Positions 51,341 to 63,700 of a DNA stretch of 64,000 nt are shown here, piece after piece (position 1 is the stretch's first letter; each line of letters begins with the position of its first letter). The translations under genes were made by a program, and so were the position numbers. Below the pieces are notes generated by a model that saw only the letters and a program-made list of their open reading frames with translations, was not told the DNA's origin and did not search any database. The stretch is from Fratercula arctica (lineage: Eukaryota; Chordata; Aves; Charadriiformes; Alcidae): contig CANTUZ010000002.1 in the NCBI GenBank assembly GCA_947846985.1, forward strand, positions 157,041,889 to 157,105,888. Direction: 5' to 3'.

Positions 51341-51940
51341 CTAGCAGGTAAGGCTAAAACTAATTACCTATGTGTAAGGAAAACAGATGACTTGCAAGAG
51401 GGTTGCAGAAATGTCAGAATCCACATATCAAGATGCAGCAGTTCAAGGAAATTCTTTGTTTCCATAAATGCCTACGCCTATAGAGACTCATGGATTAGAC
51501 ATAGCCAAAGAAAAATTCTTGACTATCCCTGCTGGATTCAGTAATATAGTTCAGTAAAATGGAATTTAACTTGAAATCTGAAGAAAGCAGTGCGTGAGAG
51601 AGGGAGGGAATATTTAGTCTGTGTTGGACTGCCTGTTAAATATCTTGAAAAACAGGATTTTCCTCTGTCTATCTCACCATAGACCTATTAGCTGAAAAGG
51701 CTGTGAAAGCCTGGAGTTTGCCTTCCATCTGCCCAAAAGGAAATAAACTCATACAAGCTGTACCAGATAAAGTGTAAATCTCTGCAAACACACAAAGATC
51801 CCACATTTCTTTAATAAGCTGTAATCGCATACTTAAATGGGTCAGTTGTCCCAGAAAAGTTCAAGGCTTTCTCACCACTTCACACAAAGGTCTCAAAGAC
51901 TACAGAAATGTGAGTGTTTCCACAGTTACTTTTCCTAAAC
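51341..51940. other. Unique non-coding DNA, no gene seen
   Basis: A frame starting inside the right arm runs into this flank up to 51,544 but has no recognisable content. No repeat or RNA gene seen. Confidence 0.55.
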
Positions 51941-51942
51941 AG

Positions 51943-52050
51943 GGCCCCTTTGCCTCCACCCCCGCCCCCACCACTCCCCATTAAAAAAAAAAAAAAAAAA
52001 AAAAGACAGAAAACAAAAACAAAACAAAACAAAACACAAAACAAATCCAC
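51943..52050 (+). repeat. C-rich tract, A22 run and (CAAAA)n
   Basis: About 35 C-dominated bases lead into 22 A (51,983-52,004) and then CAAAA-type repeats to about 52,045. Three low-complexity classes abut. No insertion boundary is evident. Confidence 0.85.
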
Positions 52051-55000
52051 ACCTGGGACTGAAGAAAGTAACTTTTACAGGGATGTACACAAGGACATAG
52101 TAAAAGAAAAGAAGAGAGGGGATCTCCATGCAGCTGGCAACCAACTGAACTAGAGACTTCAATGTACTGGCTTACACAATTTTTTAAAATACCTGGAGAT
52201 ATATACAAATATATATACAAAAAGTTAATCTCATTAAAGAAATAATTATTGGCATAAGAGACAACTATGCCATTTTAACTTCAACACATAATCTTTTAGA
52301 AAATGAAAACTAAACTTCCCAGGGAAATGAATTCTCTTTCTGAAATTGTGTAATAAAAAAAGACACAATGGTTATGCCAACAGTTTATTCAACCACATAA
52401 TGTTTCCTCTGCAGAGGAAAAACAGAAATGCAGTAGCATTTCTGGCAAAGGACATTTTTGCTAAGGGCAGAGGTGGTCTGGCTCCCTGTGAGCGCAGAAT
52501 AGGCTGGCGTTTCGAACAAACATCACTTTATGTGAGAGCATCCTGCAGGAGAAAGTAAATTGTCAGTCACTTCTAGGGAAGAAATGTTCAAATGCAGAAA
52601 GAAAAGGTCAAAAACTGTCCATTAATTCCACTAGAAAAACAAAACACATTTCTCACCAAACCCTTTCTCAGCAACTCTGTTCAGGAAAGAAGCCAAGAAA
52701 GGGGAATCTTGAGAGATGCTGAAAACACGAACGCAATACAGAGGGAAGGGTGAAGAGGCTGATAAGTGGGGGATAGAAAGGTCAACGTGAGTTGGGGACA
52801 GAAAAGAAAGGAGTCTGTCTGTGTGTCTGGTGTTTTGACAAGCTCCCTATTGAGTAGGAGTCAGAGAAGATTGATAGGAACTGATTTTAAGAGGAAAACA
52901 GATCTGCATCAGCTTTTCCAGAATACAGTGACTAAGCCTGAGCGTATCTGCAAGTCCAAAGTCTCCAAAGTTAAGCTTTAACTCACAGAGATACAAAGGC
53001 AGTACTCCATACCTTTGAATATTTGAGTAATTTGTATGGTGATGTTTTTTTTTGTTTGTGGCACCTAAAGGCAAATTTGTCTTGAGGTTTCTTTTTCTAA
53101 AGTGTCTTTTTTATATTGCTCATGTATAAAGGTTTAGCTATTAGAAATAAAAGAAGTGTCTACATTAAAAATGACATTAAATTAGAACTAAATTTTGGGA
53201 GTACACTTTAATAACTGCAGATATTCTGGGAGAATTGCAATTACCTGATACACAAGTATTGAAAATCAAGGGAATGCAGAATAATAATTAAACCTAAAAT
53301 AAACACAGTTTAGAAACAGAATTGTGTGGTTTAGTTATCTCAACAGCCTTAATTCAGCCCTAGGAGAGTACTTTGAAGAAGCAGTGTAAAAATTAGAGTG
53401 GTCCTGGTGCTAAGAAAGTTGTCATGTTTGATATATATGGGTTACTATAATAAGCTTAATCATCCCATTCTGGTCCCTGTCATGACGGGGGAGAGCAAGG
53501 ATTTTTAGAGCAAGTCCCTGATCCCACTCCCCAAAAGATACTGAAATACACACCTTTAATCAAGCCCATCTCCAATATTAAGGGATGGCAATTTTCTGTT
53601 TCTGTTGTTCATGTGGCCAACAATATCATGGCTGTTTCAGCTCGTATGTTCCCTTTCACAGACATGTCAAATTCCTTACTGCAGAGACTCCAAGACAGCT
53701 CTCTTGCAACCATAAAATAGTCGTTGTGTAAAGTGTATGTACGTGACTGTGTAATTACAGACTATATTTGCACAAAGGAGCCCAGGTAAGACAACCTGAA
53801 CTATACTTTCTTAACTTCTGAATGCTTGATTTAGCAGCTTTCAAAAGCTCTTTTGGCAGAGCAAATATTTGCATGTGTCTATGCAGAGCATTGCTGGGAA
53901 CTAGCATTTTTTTCTAAGCAGAGATTAGGTAGCTAAGTAATTTCTTTGTGATTTTTGTTGTTGTTGATCAATATTTCAGCTGGCTTTTAGGCATCCAATA
54001 CATGTGGTTTTATTCCTATAGTTATATTTACCAGCAAGAATTGAGTTTTAGCAGAGTAACAAGACTATGGGTTTGTCAGGACGTTAAGTGAAGGGTCGGG
54101 TGTGGGAACAGAAGTGAACAGAAGAGCAGGACTGAGGTGGGACTGGTTCAGAAGCTTTAAGCTCCTCTCTCACCTTGGAGTCACTGTTCTTTAAACTAGC
54201 CAAAGTGTCTAAAGATCAGTTTCTCTCCTGTTTCTTAAGCACCAGAGAAAAATACTGAATCATTGACCCTGGAGACTGTTTTCTTTGAGAGTATCCACAA
54301 AGTCATTGGAGGGAAGTCATCATCAGAGAGGGAAAATGGTCTAATGCTTGATCAGTAGTTAAGGATTTTGGAGAAAATGATGTGAGCACCTCTTCTATCC
54401 CTGGCCTGAAAGCTGACCTTGGCCCTCGACCTCCTGTCTTCATCTCCTGTCTGTAAATTGGAGTGACAGCATTTCCTCGCCTTGCAGGCAAGTGGGGAGG
54501 TAAAGGCATTAGGACAATGCTGTAGGGAAAAACTGTATATTTGAGGGAAGGAAGCCTGAGCAATTAAACTTGCTCTAGACTATCTGTAAAAATCCTTTTT
54601 TGGATCTGAAAATGCCATTAATAGGTCTTTCTCTGAGGAAAACCAAATACAGGTATGTTTGATGGCTCTTCTTGGCTAATGCTGGAAAACCACTGGACAC
54701 CACTGGAAGTGGCCATTCTCTTTCAGCAGGTGAAAAAGCTGAACTCTGTGGTGTCCTCTTCTCCCTCCCTTGTCCCTGAACACATGCATGGGTGAAATTA
54801 CTCATAACCTTTGAAATCTGTTGTTACGGGAGTCAATTTTCTGATTTATGAGAGTCTCAGGCAATGGTTTCTCTTGCAATGAAACACAGGATAGATAGCT
54901 TCAAGGCCATCATGAGGGGAACGCCAGGGTCTTCTGATTCAGAGGGAAGTGTGTGGGGGCTTCTCTGAAGCATTCTTCTCCTTGCATTTTTTCTGCTTCG

Positions 55001-55279
55001 TGTGTTCTCTCCTCTACCCATATTACACCATACTATTACAGTTTGGGAAAGGCAATGAAATAATAATAAAAAAAAATTGCTGATAATAATAAGATATTTG
55101 GGATAGTAAAGGAAAAGTCCTGTTCTACGTCCCCTGTGTAGCTCTCACAGAACTTGGTGACTGGCAGGTGAAACTCAGTGGAGGTAAATATAAAGTGACA
55201 CTTGAAATAGAAATCAATCCAACCTGAGCGTATAACATGACAGACTCTCAGCTGACCATCACCATTCGAGTGTGAGAGC
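52051..55279. other. Unique non-coding DNA, no gene seen
   Basis: AT-rich with short unrecognised frames. No transposon end, exon or RNA gene recognised. Confidence 0.55.
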
Positions 55280-55910
55280 TTGGGGTTGTGACAGTACAGC
55301 AAAAACATCAGCTTGGTGTGCTTCAGCTGTCAAGAAAGCAAGTGAAATGTCCACAATTATTAGAAAAGGGATAGGGAGCGAAGGAAAGAATATTACTATG
55401 CTGCCGTGTAAATCCATATTTTGCCCACGCTTCAAATGCTGTATACAGTTCTGGTGTTCCCATCGTGCAAGGATTATATCAAGCTGGAAAAGATTCAGAG
55501 AAGCACCTCAGGTGCAATCGATGTGAGAAGTTACTTCTGTATCAGGAGTGACTAAACTGAAAACCTTCAGTCTGAACAAGAGACAGCGTAAGTGCAGGGT
55601 GAGGAAGCAGAAGGGGAGATACAGCTGAGGTCTGTAAAAATTATTGTTGGCATGGAAAGGCTTGGCAGGATAGATTATTTACAACATCTTTCAGTAAAAG
55701 AACTATGGACATCAAATTAAACTGAAGGGGTGGAGGCTGAGAAGAAAAAAAAAAAGTATTTTTTCCTCACACCTCATTGATTGTATTCAATCTGTGAACC
55801 TCCTTCTGCAGGATGTAGCAGATAGTAAGGATTCCATAGATGCAAGGAAACACTAGACAAGTTAATGAAGGACAAAGCTATTGAACATTCATAAATTGTT
55901 AGAAATGATG
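55280..55910 (+). mobile_element. Old CR1-like LINE remnant, plus strand
   Basis: The sequence follows the 3' third of a CR1-type LINE ORF2 and tail in order: CAGCTGTCAAGAAAGCAAG, ATTATTAGAAAAGGGATAGG, TGTAAATCCATATTTTGCCC, ACAGTTCTGGTG, AAGATTCAGAGAAG, GAGGTCTGTAAAAATTATT, and near the end AGACAAGTTAATGAAGGACA. A 3' tail repeat is not recognisable. Divergence is much higher than in the CR1 copy at 58-60 kb, and it resembles the ancient CR1 group shared by birds, turtles and crocodiles. A plus frame at 55,272-55,526 is a leftover of ORF2. Limits are approximate. Confidence 0.75.
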
Positions 55911-57649
55911 TTGCAAAATAAAAGAGAAAAGAAAAAGAAAAGAAGAGAAAACCCAAGAAAAATGGAAGAAATTCTGCAACAAACAGCTTCAAACAATTTT
56001 CAAAAAATATTTTTTTTTTCAAAAAGAGGGGTTTTTTTTATATCTTTGTGAACTGCCCTTACCATTACACTTAGGAATAGTAACATAGCTTTTATAATGA
56101 GTTTATTGGCAGGTCATTAATACCTTTGTCTTTAGTCAATCTAATCTTGCTTCCAGGCAAGATAGCCACCTTTGCTGACACAAAGACACAATTTGCTGCA
56201 AGGGTGGTGTGAAGGATCTGTCTCCTTAGAGGACCAGATCGTATGGTTGCACTACTGTAATTGCACAGGCAAAGTGAGCAGTCATATGGGGCAGCAGAAA
56301 AGAAAACTAACAGAAGTTGGAGAGATAGCAGCCACATAAGGCAAGATTTATAATAAGAAAAAACAATATTTTTTTCTATTTGCGATGGATGGTGAAAAGC
56401 TTTACCCTTGGAGTTAACCTGTAACACCGTCAGGTAAGCTCTTTAGCCACAACTAAGTGCAGAATAATGATGGGACTTTGTGGATTTTGAAAGGCAGCTG
56501 TTCCCATGCCTTTGCTGCCACTGCAATGATTTGAAATTGCAAACAGATGGAAAGGTAGTCTGCATAACGACAGGGGTGGCATCCGTGAAAACACACATTT
56601 CTTAATACATGACCATGGCTTAAACAAAAAAACCTTTAAGGGTTGATGGGCTGTGGCTATCCAGTTTCTGTCAGAACAGTGTAAGCAGAAAGAAAAAACA
56701 ATTCACCCTGACAAGAAAAGCTAAGGTTAAAATATAAACAGTCTCTTTGATCTCCTGTAGCCCGGCTCATCTTCGTACCTCTGCCTGCGTGACAGGACCA
56801 GATTCTCTTCAAGTTATGAAAGCCCACAAGGCCCTCTGGCTGGAGGCCCTGGATGCAATCTCAGTTTCAGGGTGTACCTTGTACAAGTGCCTTTGATGAG
56901 ATCAGATATTTGGCAAGTCACTTGAAAAATATCTGAAGGACTGCAGTGAGCTTAGCACTCCACTTCCACCTAAAAATTCTGCCAATACAGGGGCCAGAAA
57001 CTAATGTTACTGCAGAATTGATGTAAGTTATATTAAACTGGAATTAAACTAGACAATTTTTGCTTCTTTGGGCAATTTCCCTAAATCTCCATGTAGGTTT
57101 CAGTAGAACCACAGCATGATCACAGTGTGTCACCTGACCCAGAATAACCACTCCTGGACATGCTGTGTTGAAATCTGTTGTGTCCAGTGTGTCAGCTAAA
57201 GGACTCGAGAGAAGTGTCTTGTACCTCCATAATGTCAAGGCTGCTGGAGACTGTTTTTCTGAAATGTAGAGTCCTCCAACTTTCCCTCTGAGTTTGTCAG
57301 TGGCGCACCACCCCACACCCCTCCATCTGTAATGTCATGACACCAGCCTTGTGCTTAACATGACTTTTTCCATATAAAAGTCAATTCAAAACATCAGGTG
57401 CATAGGGTCAGAATGAGTTCCCTCTACTCTCATCACCTCATTCATCCACCTCTCACAAGATGAAGGATTTTTTTCTACCCATGATATATGGAAAAATGTA
57501 GCAGACAATGGCCAATAGCAATGGCTCAGGCTGTCTCCCAAGGAGGGATTGTGCTCCCATGTGTGGGAACCCATGTGTGGTGTTGCTTTCAGAATCCATG
57601 AAAGTTTGGGGGAACTTTGGGGCTTCCAGACCTTTAGCCAAGAGCTGTC
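55911..57649. other. Unique non-coding DNA, no gene seen
   Basis: A purine-rich AAAGAGAAAAG tract lies at about 55,918-55,950 and a T-run at about 56,009-56,018. No gene recognised. The last 100-150 bases may already belong to the following CR1 copy. Confidence 0.5.
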
Positions 57650-57714
57650 TCTGTGGTTCAGTCTTGGAGCAGCCACCCCATATACTTGGCTGCAACATCC
57701 TCTAAGAAGGTGAC

Positions 57715-58497
57715 ATGGCCAACAGCCCAGCTGAAGTGCCTCTACACTAATGCATGCAACATGGGCAACAAACAGGTGGAACTGGAAGCCACCATGCTGT
57801 TAGAAATCTATGACCTGATTACCATACTGAAACCTGGTGGAACGAATCCCATGACTGGAGTGCGGCTATGGATGGCTGCAGGCTGTTCAGAAGGGACATA
57901 TAAGGAAAGAGGGGTGGAAGCGTTGCCCTCTACATCAAGAATTGGGTAGAGTGTGAAGAGCTGTCTCTGAAGAGTAGCCATGAGCAGGTTGAAAGCCTAT
58001 GGGTAAGAATTAGAGAATGAGGCAACAAAGGGAACCTTGTGGTTGCTGTCTACTACAGGCCACACGATCAAGGGGAGCCTATTGATGAAGCCTTCATACT
58101 CTGTCTACAGGAGGCATCACAGGCGCAGGCTCTCATCCTGCTGGGGGACTTCAAACACCTGAACATCTGCTGGAAAAGTAGCAAGGTGAGCTGTAGGCAA
58201 TCCAGGAGACTCCTGGAGTGCACTGAGGATAACTTCTTAAGCCCTACCAGAGGAGATGCAATACTGGACCTGTTGGTCACCAACGCAAGTGACATCAGTG
58301 ACGTCAAGAATGGAGGCAGCCTGAGCTGCAGTAATCATGCACTGGTGGAGTTCACAACCCTGAGGGATATGGGTCAGGTAAAGAGTAAAGTCAGGACCCT
58401 GAATTTTAGGAAAGAAAAATTCCAACTCTTCAAGGAATTAGTCAATAGGACCCCCTGGGAAACTGCCCTCAGGGACAAGGGAGCAAAACAGAGCTAG
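57715..58497 (+). pseudogene. CR1 ORF2 endonuclease part, broken
   Basis: The apurinic-endonuclease-like domain that nicks the target DNA. A first frame (57,653-57,949) gives AQLKCLYTNACNMGNKQ. A frameshift then moves the catalytic-Glu block (TETWWNESHDWS, Glu codon 57,829-57,831) into the neighbouring phase. The main frame at 58,039-58,497 starts with VYYRPHDQGEP, carries LLGDFKHLNICW and ends SKVRTLNFRKEKF...GAKQS at an in-frame TAG. In active CR1 the GDF motif normally continues with Asn and later Asp (GDFNHPD). Here these read Lys and Asn, so catalysis would be lost even without the frame breaks. Confidence 0.88.
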
Positions 58498-58818
58498 CAG
58501 GTCTTTAAGGATGCTTTTATCAGAGTGCAAGAGCTCTCTATCCACAGGTGTAAAAAATCAGGGAAGGAAGGCAAGAGATGGCTGGCTCAAGACTGGCTGC
58601 TCAAACTAAAGGGCAAGAAGGAAATGCACAGGCAGTGGAAGCAGGGACAGGCATCCTGGGAAGAGTATAGGGACGCTGACCAGTTGTGTAGGGATGAGGT
58701 CAGAAAAGCCAAGACAGAGCTGGAGCTGAACTTGGCAAGGGATGCAAAGAATACTAAGGGCTTCTGCAGGTATGTCAGCCAGAAAAGGAAGGTCAGAGAA
58801 AGCTTACCCCTCCGATAA
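58498..58818 (+). pseudogene. CR1 ORF2 linker part, broken
   Basis: After the TAG at 58,495-58,497 the same phase continues with [20 protein letters not shown] and a basic, charged stretch ([20 protein letters not shown]) up to [10 protein letters not shown], stopping at 58,818. This is the region between endonuclease and reverse transcriptase in CR1. Just after it the phase shifts. Confidence 0.85.
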
Positions 58819-58921
58819 GCAAGACTGGCGAACTGGTAACAATGGATGAGGAAAAGACTGAGGTACTCAACAAATTTTTTCCCTCAGTCTTCACTGGCAA
58901 CCTCTCTCCCCACTCTCTCAA

Positions 58922-59894
58922 GTGGATGGACTGCAAGGCAGGGACTGTGGGAGCAAAGTCCCTGCCACTGTAAGAGATCAGGTTCATGACCCCCTGAGGA
59001 ACCTGAACATACAGAAGCCTATGGGACCTGACGAGATGCACACCAGAGTTCTGAGGGAATTGGCTGATGTAGTTGCCAAGGCACTCTTCATGATATTTGA
59101 AAAGTCACGGCAGTCAGGTGAAGTCCTGATGACTGGAAAAAGGGACACATTGCACCCATTTTTAAAAAGGGTAGAAAAGAGGGCCCTGGTAACTAGCGAC
59201 CTGTCAGCCTCACCTCTGTGCCAGGGAAGATCATGGAACAGGTCCTCCTAGAAGCTATGCTAAGGCACATGGAGGACAGGGAGGTGATTTGGGACAGCCA
59301 GTGTGGCTTCACGAAGGGCAAGTCCTGCCTGTCCAGCCTTGTGGCATTCTATAATGGAGTGACTACATCAGTGGACAAGGGAAGAGCTACAGATGTCGTC
59401 TATCGGTATTTCTGTAAGGCCTTTGACATGGTCCCCCACAACATCCTTCTCTCTAAATTGGTGAGATACGGATTTGATGGGTGGACTGTTCAGTGGATGA
59501 GGAACTGATTTGAAGGTTGCATCCAGAGGGTAATGGTCAATGGCTCAATGTCCAGGGGGATATCAGTGACAAGTGGTGTTCCTCAGGGGTCTGTATTGGG
59601 GCCAGTACTGTTTAATATCTTCACCAATGACATAGACAGTGGAATCAAGTGCACCCTCAGAAGTTTGGAGATGACACCAAGCTGAGTGGTGCAGTTGACA
59701 CGCCTGAGGGACAGGATGCCATCCAGAGGGACCTGGATAGGCTAGAGAAGTGGGCCAGTGTGAATGTCATGAGGTTCAACAAGGTCAAGTGCAGGGTCCT
59801 GCACCTGGATCGGGGCAACCCCTGGTATCAATACAGGCTGAGGGTGAAGGGACTGAGAGCAGCCCTCCTGAAAGGACTTGGGGGTGTTGGCTAA
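58922..59894 (+). pseudogene. CR1 ORF2 reverse transcriptase, broken
   Basis: Three phases together cover the RT fingers and palm. Frame 58,922-59,251 has NIQKPMGPDEMHTRVLRELA. Frame 59,218-59,508 has [15 protein letters not shown], then [16 protein letters not shown] (motif A) and stops after [24 protein letters not shown] (motif B) follows without a start. Frame 59,649-59,894 has [18 protein letters not shown] (motif C) and DLDRLEKWA. Motif A normally has Asp before the FCKAFD core; here it is Tyr. Motif C reads FGDD instead of FADD. Together with the frameshifts these changes make the enzyme dead. Confidence 0.9.
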
Positions 59895-60376
59895 TGAAAA
59901 GCTGGACATGAGCCAGCAATGTGCACTCACAGCCCAGAAAGTCAACTGTATCCTGGGCTACATCAAAAGAAGCGGGGCCAGCAGATCGAGCTAGGTGATT
60001 CTGCCCCTCTGCTCTGCTCTGGTGAGACCCCATCTGCAGTACTGTGTCCAGCTCTGGAGTCCTCAGCACAGGAAAGACATGGATTTGTTGGAGCGGGTCC
60101 AGAGGAGGGCCACGAAGATGATCAAAGGGCTGGCACCTCTCCTGTGAGGACAGGCTGAGACAGTTAGGGTTGATCAGCCTGGAGAAGAGGAGGATCTGGG
60201 TAGACCTTATTGCAACCTCTCAGTACTTAAAGGGGGCTCACAGGAAAGATAGGGACAAACTTTTTAGCAGGGCCTGTTACAATAGGACAAGGGGTAATAG
60301 TTTTAAAATAAAAGAGGGTAGACTTAGACTAGATATAAGGAAGAAACATTCAAGGTCAGGTTGGACAGGGCTCTGA
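59895..60376 (+). pseudogene. CR1 ORF2 C-terminal part, broken
   Basis: Remnants read, in shifting phases, [21 protein letters not shown], then [21 protein letters not shown] and RDRDKLFSRACYNRTRGNSFK, the usual C-terminal end of CR1 ORF2. The 3' UTR follows from about 60,377. Confidence 0.85.
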
Positions 60377-60579
60377 GCAACCTGATCTAGTTGAAGATGT
60401 CCCTGCTCATTGCAGGGATGTTGGACTAGATGACCTTTTAACTTCCATTCCAACCCAAACTATTCTATGATTCTACGATCCTCCAAACCTTACAATGACT
60501 TTTCCTTTGAGCACATTCCCAGCCAGTGACCCCTCAGTCAACAGAGGAACATCTTGGCACCTGCACTTGTGTACTGCAG

Positions 60580-60709
60580 CAAGGCCAGCTTGGATGGGGC
60601 TTTGAGCAACTTGGCCTACTGGAAGGTGTCCCTGCCCATGGCAGGGGGATTGCAATTAGGTGATCTTTAAGGTTACTTCCAACGCAAATCATTCTATGAT
60701 TCTATGATC
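60580..60709 (+). mobile_element. Second CR1 3' tail directly downstream
   Basis: Starts near GCTTGGATGGGGCTTTGAGC, has GGAAGGTGTCCCTGCCCATG and GGTGATCTTTAAGG, and ends ATTCTATGATTCTATGATCC. This is a strongly 5'-truncated CR1 copy in the same orientation, only about 100 bases after the long copy. Its tail closely matches the usual repeat unit, and the tail motif differs from that of the long copy. Confidence 0.9.
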
Positions 60710-63700
60710 CATGTGTGAAAAGGGCATATTAACAGTGAGGCTTTGAACTCAAGCCCACAAAGAAGATGTCACAACAATTTTGGGGCTAGGCGCTCACTGT
60801 TCTTATTTCCTTCATAAAACATTCTGAGATCAAATGGTGAAAAATAAAAGCTAAAAATTGCCATTGGAGCGATAAAAGAGGTGGTTGGTTTTTGTCTGAA
60901 AATCATTGACTAAAGCGTGCCACTATAAGATTATATTTATTTTACAGGTAAAAACACAGATAAGAATAACTACCTTAAAGACTTTTCAACAGAATAATTC
61001 GTTATGACCTTGACAGTACGAAACAACAGCTCTTCCAGTGACAAATCAAAACTTGGGACTAGCACATTCAGGCAGTGGTGCTTCACCAGCTGAATGTTGT
61101 AAAAGCATAATGGAGAGGGAGCAAAGTTTTTAGAACTAACCCTGTGTTTTAGGAGCCTAAGTCTCTTTTTGAGACGGAGCAAGTACATAGAAGACAAGTG
61201 TTCAGGAAACTGATCTGAAAAGGAAGTTTGAGTTTCTAAGTCACTTAAGACACCTGTTGAAAATATTGATTGAGAGTCTGGACTTGAACTGGTTCGGAGC
61301 CCATCATGTGGAGGGAGAGAACATACTTTGTTCCCTTTCTCATGGAACAGAGACAAGACAAATTTGCCCATGTTACTGTTAATACAAAGCTTTCTGCATT
61401 GGCCCAGTGCTGGATCACATAAGCAAGGCATTGATTTTCACCCCACATGCACCCCACTGCTATCCTTTAACCTTAATCAAGCTGCATTTTTACACAAGAG
61501 TGAGGGGGAGGAAACAGATTATTTCTCTCTGGAATAACTGATTTCTTCAACAGCAGTATCCTGGGAAATAAAATGTAGGTGCTTCAGTAATATCAAAGGC
61601 AACAACTAACAAATCTACTTCTTATTCAGTCCCTGAGTCTGGAAATTCATCGGGCACAGGGTGAAATGTGGTCACTGCTATCAAAGTATATTGTCTACTC
61701 CGGGAACAGAATTTTGGATGTGAACCAAAACTTTCTTGAGGGAGATAAGCTTGTTATTCAGACAGTAAAATGTTATGATTAACACCTGATGAAGCATTAA
61801 AGAACCATAAAAATTCTGCTACCTGGGAAAGATTACTTAGCAGGAGGCTGCCTGCACTTTGGCAAGCGTGTAGCAGGTGAACTTTGTTTCTCAGCTTTCA
61901 GGGCAAAAGCGGATTTGCACAGTCCTTTTGTGGTGCAAAGAAAAGCAGAGCCACCCAGTCAAACTGCAGACATGAACAGACTCTGCTTCTGCTCGCATTA
62001 AAGTACCCCAGTTCATAGGAACTCTTGCCCCACCTATGGATCGCCAGTACGAAAGAGATTAATTGCAAGTTAAGTGAGGTTTATGTTTGCTTTCACAGCT
62101 TGTCAGACACAGCTTTTTTGTAAATTTGCCTATTTCTTTCATCGTATGGAATAAAAGGAATGGTTTGTTCCCCCTGCTTGCGATGGCATCTGTGGATGCT
62201 GCTGAACGAGACCCTAGTGGGACACCCAGGCCTAAGCCTTCGGCAGTGCATACACTTATGCTCTTTGAAGTTCCTGCTTTAGTCTAAAGTGGCAGAGGTT
62301 CCATTAGGGACTGGTTATGTAAAATAAAAAGGAGTCTTGAGGGATGCTGCCCAGCCTCATTAACAGACTCTGCTGAGCATCAGCTGCTGAGCCACACGCT
62401 TGCATTTTTTCAAAGTGAATGGTAACGCTGAGTAATGCTGAGTTACTATTTTTGCGTGTTCAGTTTAAAAAATCTTAAAACATTTTAGGGTGACTAGATA
62501 ATCTTTTTTTTTTTTTTTCTTTTGTTCTGAAATGAGGCTTCAGATAAGAATGAAAATTAATAGCCAACCCTAGAAAATCTAGGTCATTGGTCCTGAAGTG
62601 AGATTAATGTGGATTTACAGTTTTGTCCAAGTGCATACGCCCCTGAGTCAAACTGAACGCAAACATATTTAGCACCTGGACAGATTTACATCTGCACAAA
62701 GGGAGATCAAGTGTCCACCACCCCGCTCTGAGAAGATGGGTGATTAAGGTAGTGGATTAAGATGGATGATTGAGTTTCAGGGCATGACCCTGCATGTGTG
62801 TTGACAGACAGCTAACAGTACAGACTTCTCAGGAAATCAAGACTCTGTGCCTGTTATCCCTATCTGTCAATAAAAGTGATAATGCTGGCTTTCACACACC
62901 CTTTTTACACAGCAAACCATCCACGGCTGTGCAGAGACTGAGTCTCGTGCATAACTAATGTAATGGTTTCCAGCTTCATTTGGGACCTCCAGGCAGAGCC
63001 GTAATCCAAGTAATGCTAAGTTGTTTTGCATGGGGGTGAACGATTCGACAGTATAGGAGGCTGAGAAGAATCACCCCCCATGTAAGAGCTTCAGGACAAG
63101 CATTAAGCGAGGAGGTCTTGGCACCTCCATGTGCTCTTTAACTGTCCCATGTTGCTTTTGATCAAGCGGGCAAGTTTGCCCATGCATTTCACTAATATCT
63201 TCTTTAATCTTCAGTTTCCTGGTTGACATTTTGGGCAATTTCATGCTTCTGCGATTTCATTTGACTAACTTCACGTGGCGTGAGCATTTACACGCATAAA
63301 AAAGTCATATTTTTGTTGAATGCCAGCTGTATTCTAAACCGCAGACTAAGGTACGTGGATTGAGGTGAAGAAAAAGGAATCTGAAATGAAAGAGAAGTGA
63401 TACCCAAACTTCAGACAATTCCATTATGCTGAGAATAATAGAGAGGAAAGGAGATGAGACAGCTTATCTGTCAGTAAGTAGGGACTGGATTTAAGTTATA
63501 ACGATGTGTCCGGGAGTGTGCTTCATGGCACACCAGCAGATGAATAGTCTCATGGGTTGGCTTCAGTAGAGTTTTCATATGATTGAAGTTTATCCATTGT
63601 TTGCAATGTCTGAAAGGGGTCCCTTGGTCCTTAGGTGGGGATTGTGATAGTATGGAAATGCTTTATTGCCTTACATTGAATGATTTTCCCTAATCTATAG

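Larger units (their letters stand above)
57650..60480 (+). mobile_element. Long, inactive CR1 LINE copy, plus strand
   Basis: About 2.8 kb spans most of CR1 ORF2 (endonuclease, reverse transcriptase, C-terminal part) and a 3' end with the terminal repeat ATTCTATGATTCTACGAT at about 60,461-60,479. CR1 is a target-primed non-LTR retrotransposon; its copies are usually 5'-truncated and end in this short repeat rather than poly(A). ORF1 is missing. Several frameshifts and stops break ORF2, so the copy cannot move. The 5' limit is uncertain between about 57,500 and 57,700. Confidence 0.93.

Noticed and set aside
49278..51544. Two peptides sharing MLERKGVYLLPKPLCPFPR, as if a duplicated gene
   Set aside because: The shared part is simply the same stretch of the inverted arms translated from each copy (GTG start). 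The rest is unrelated flank.
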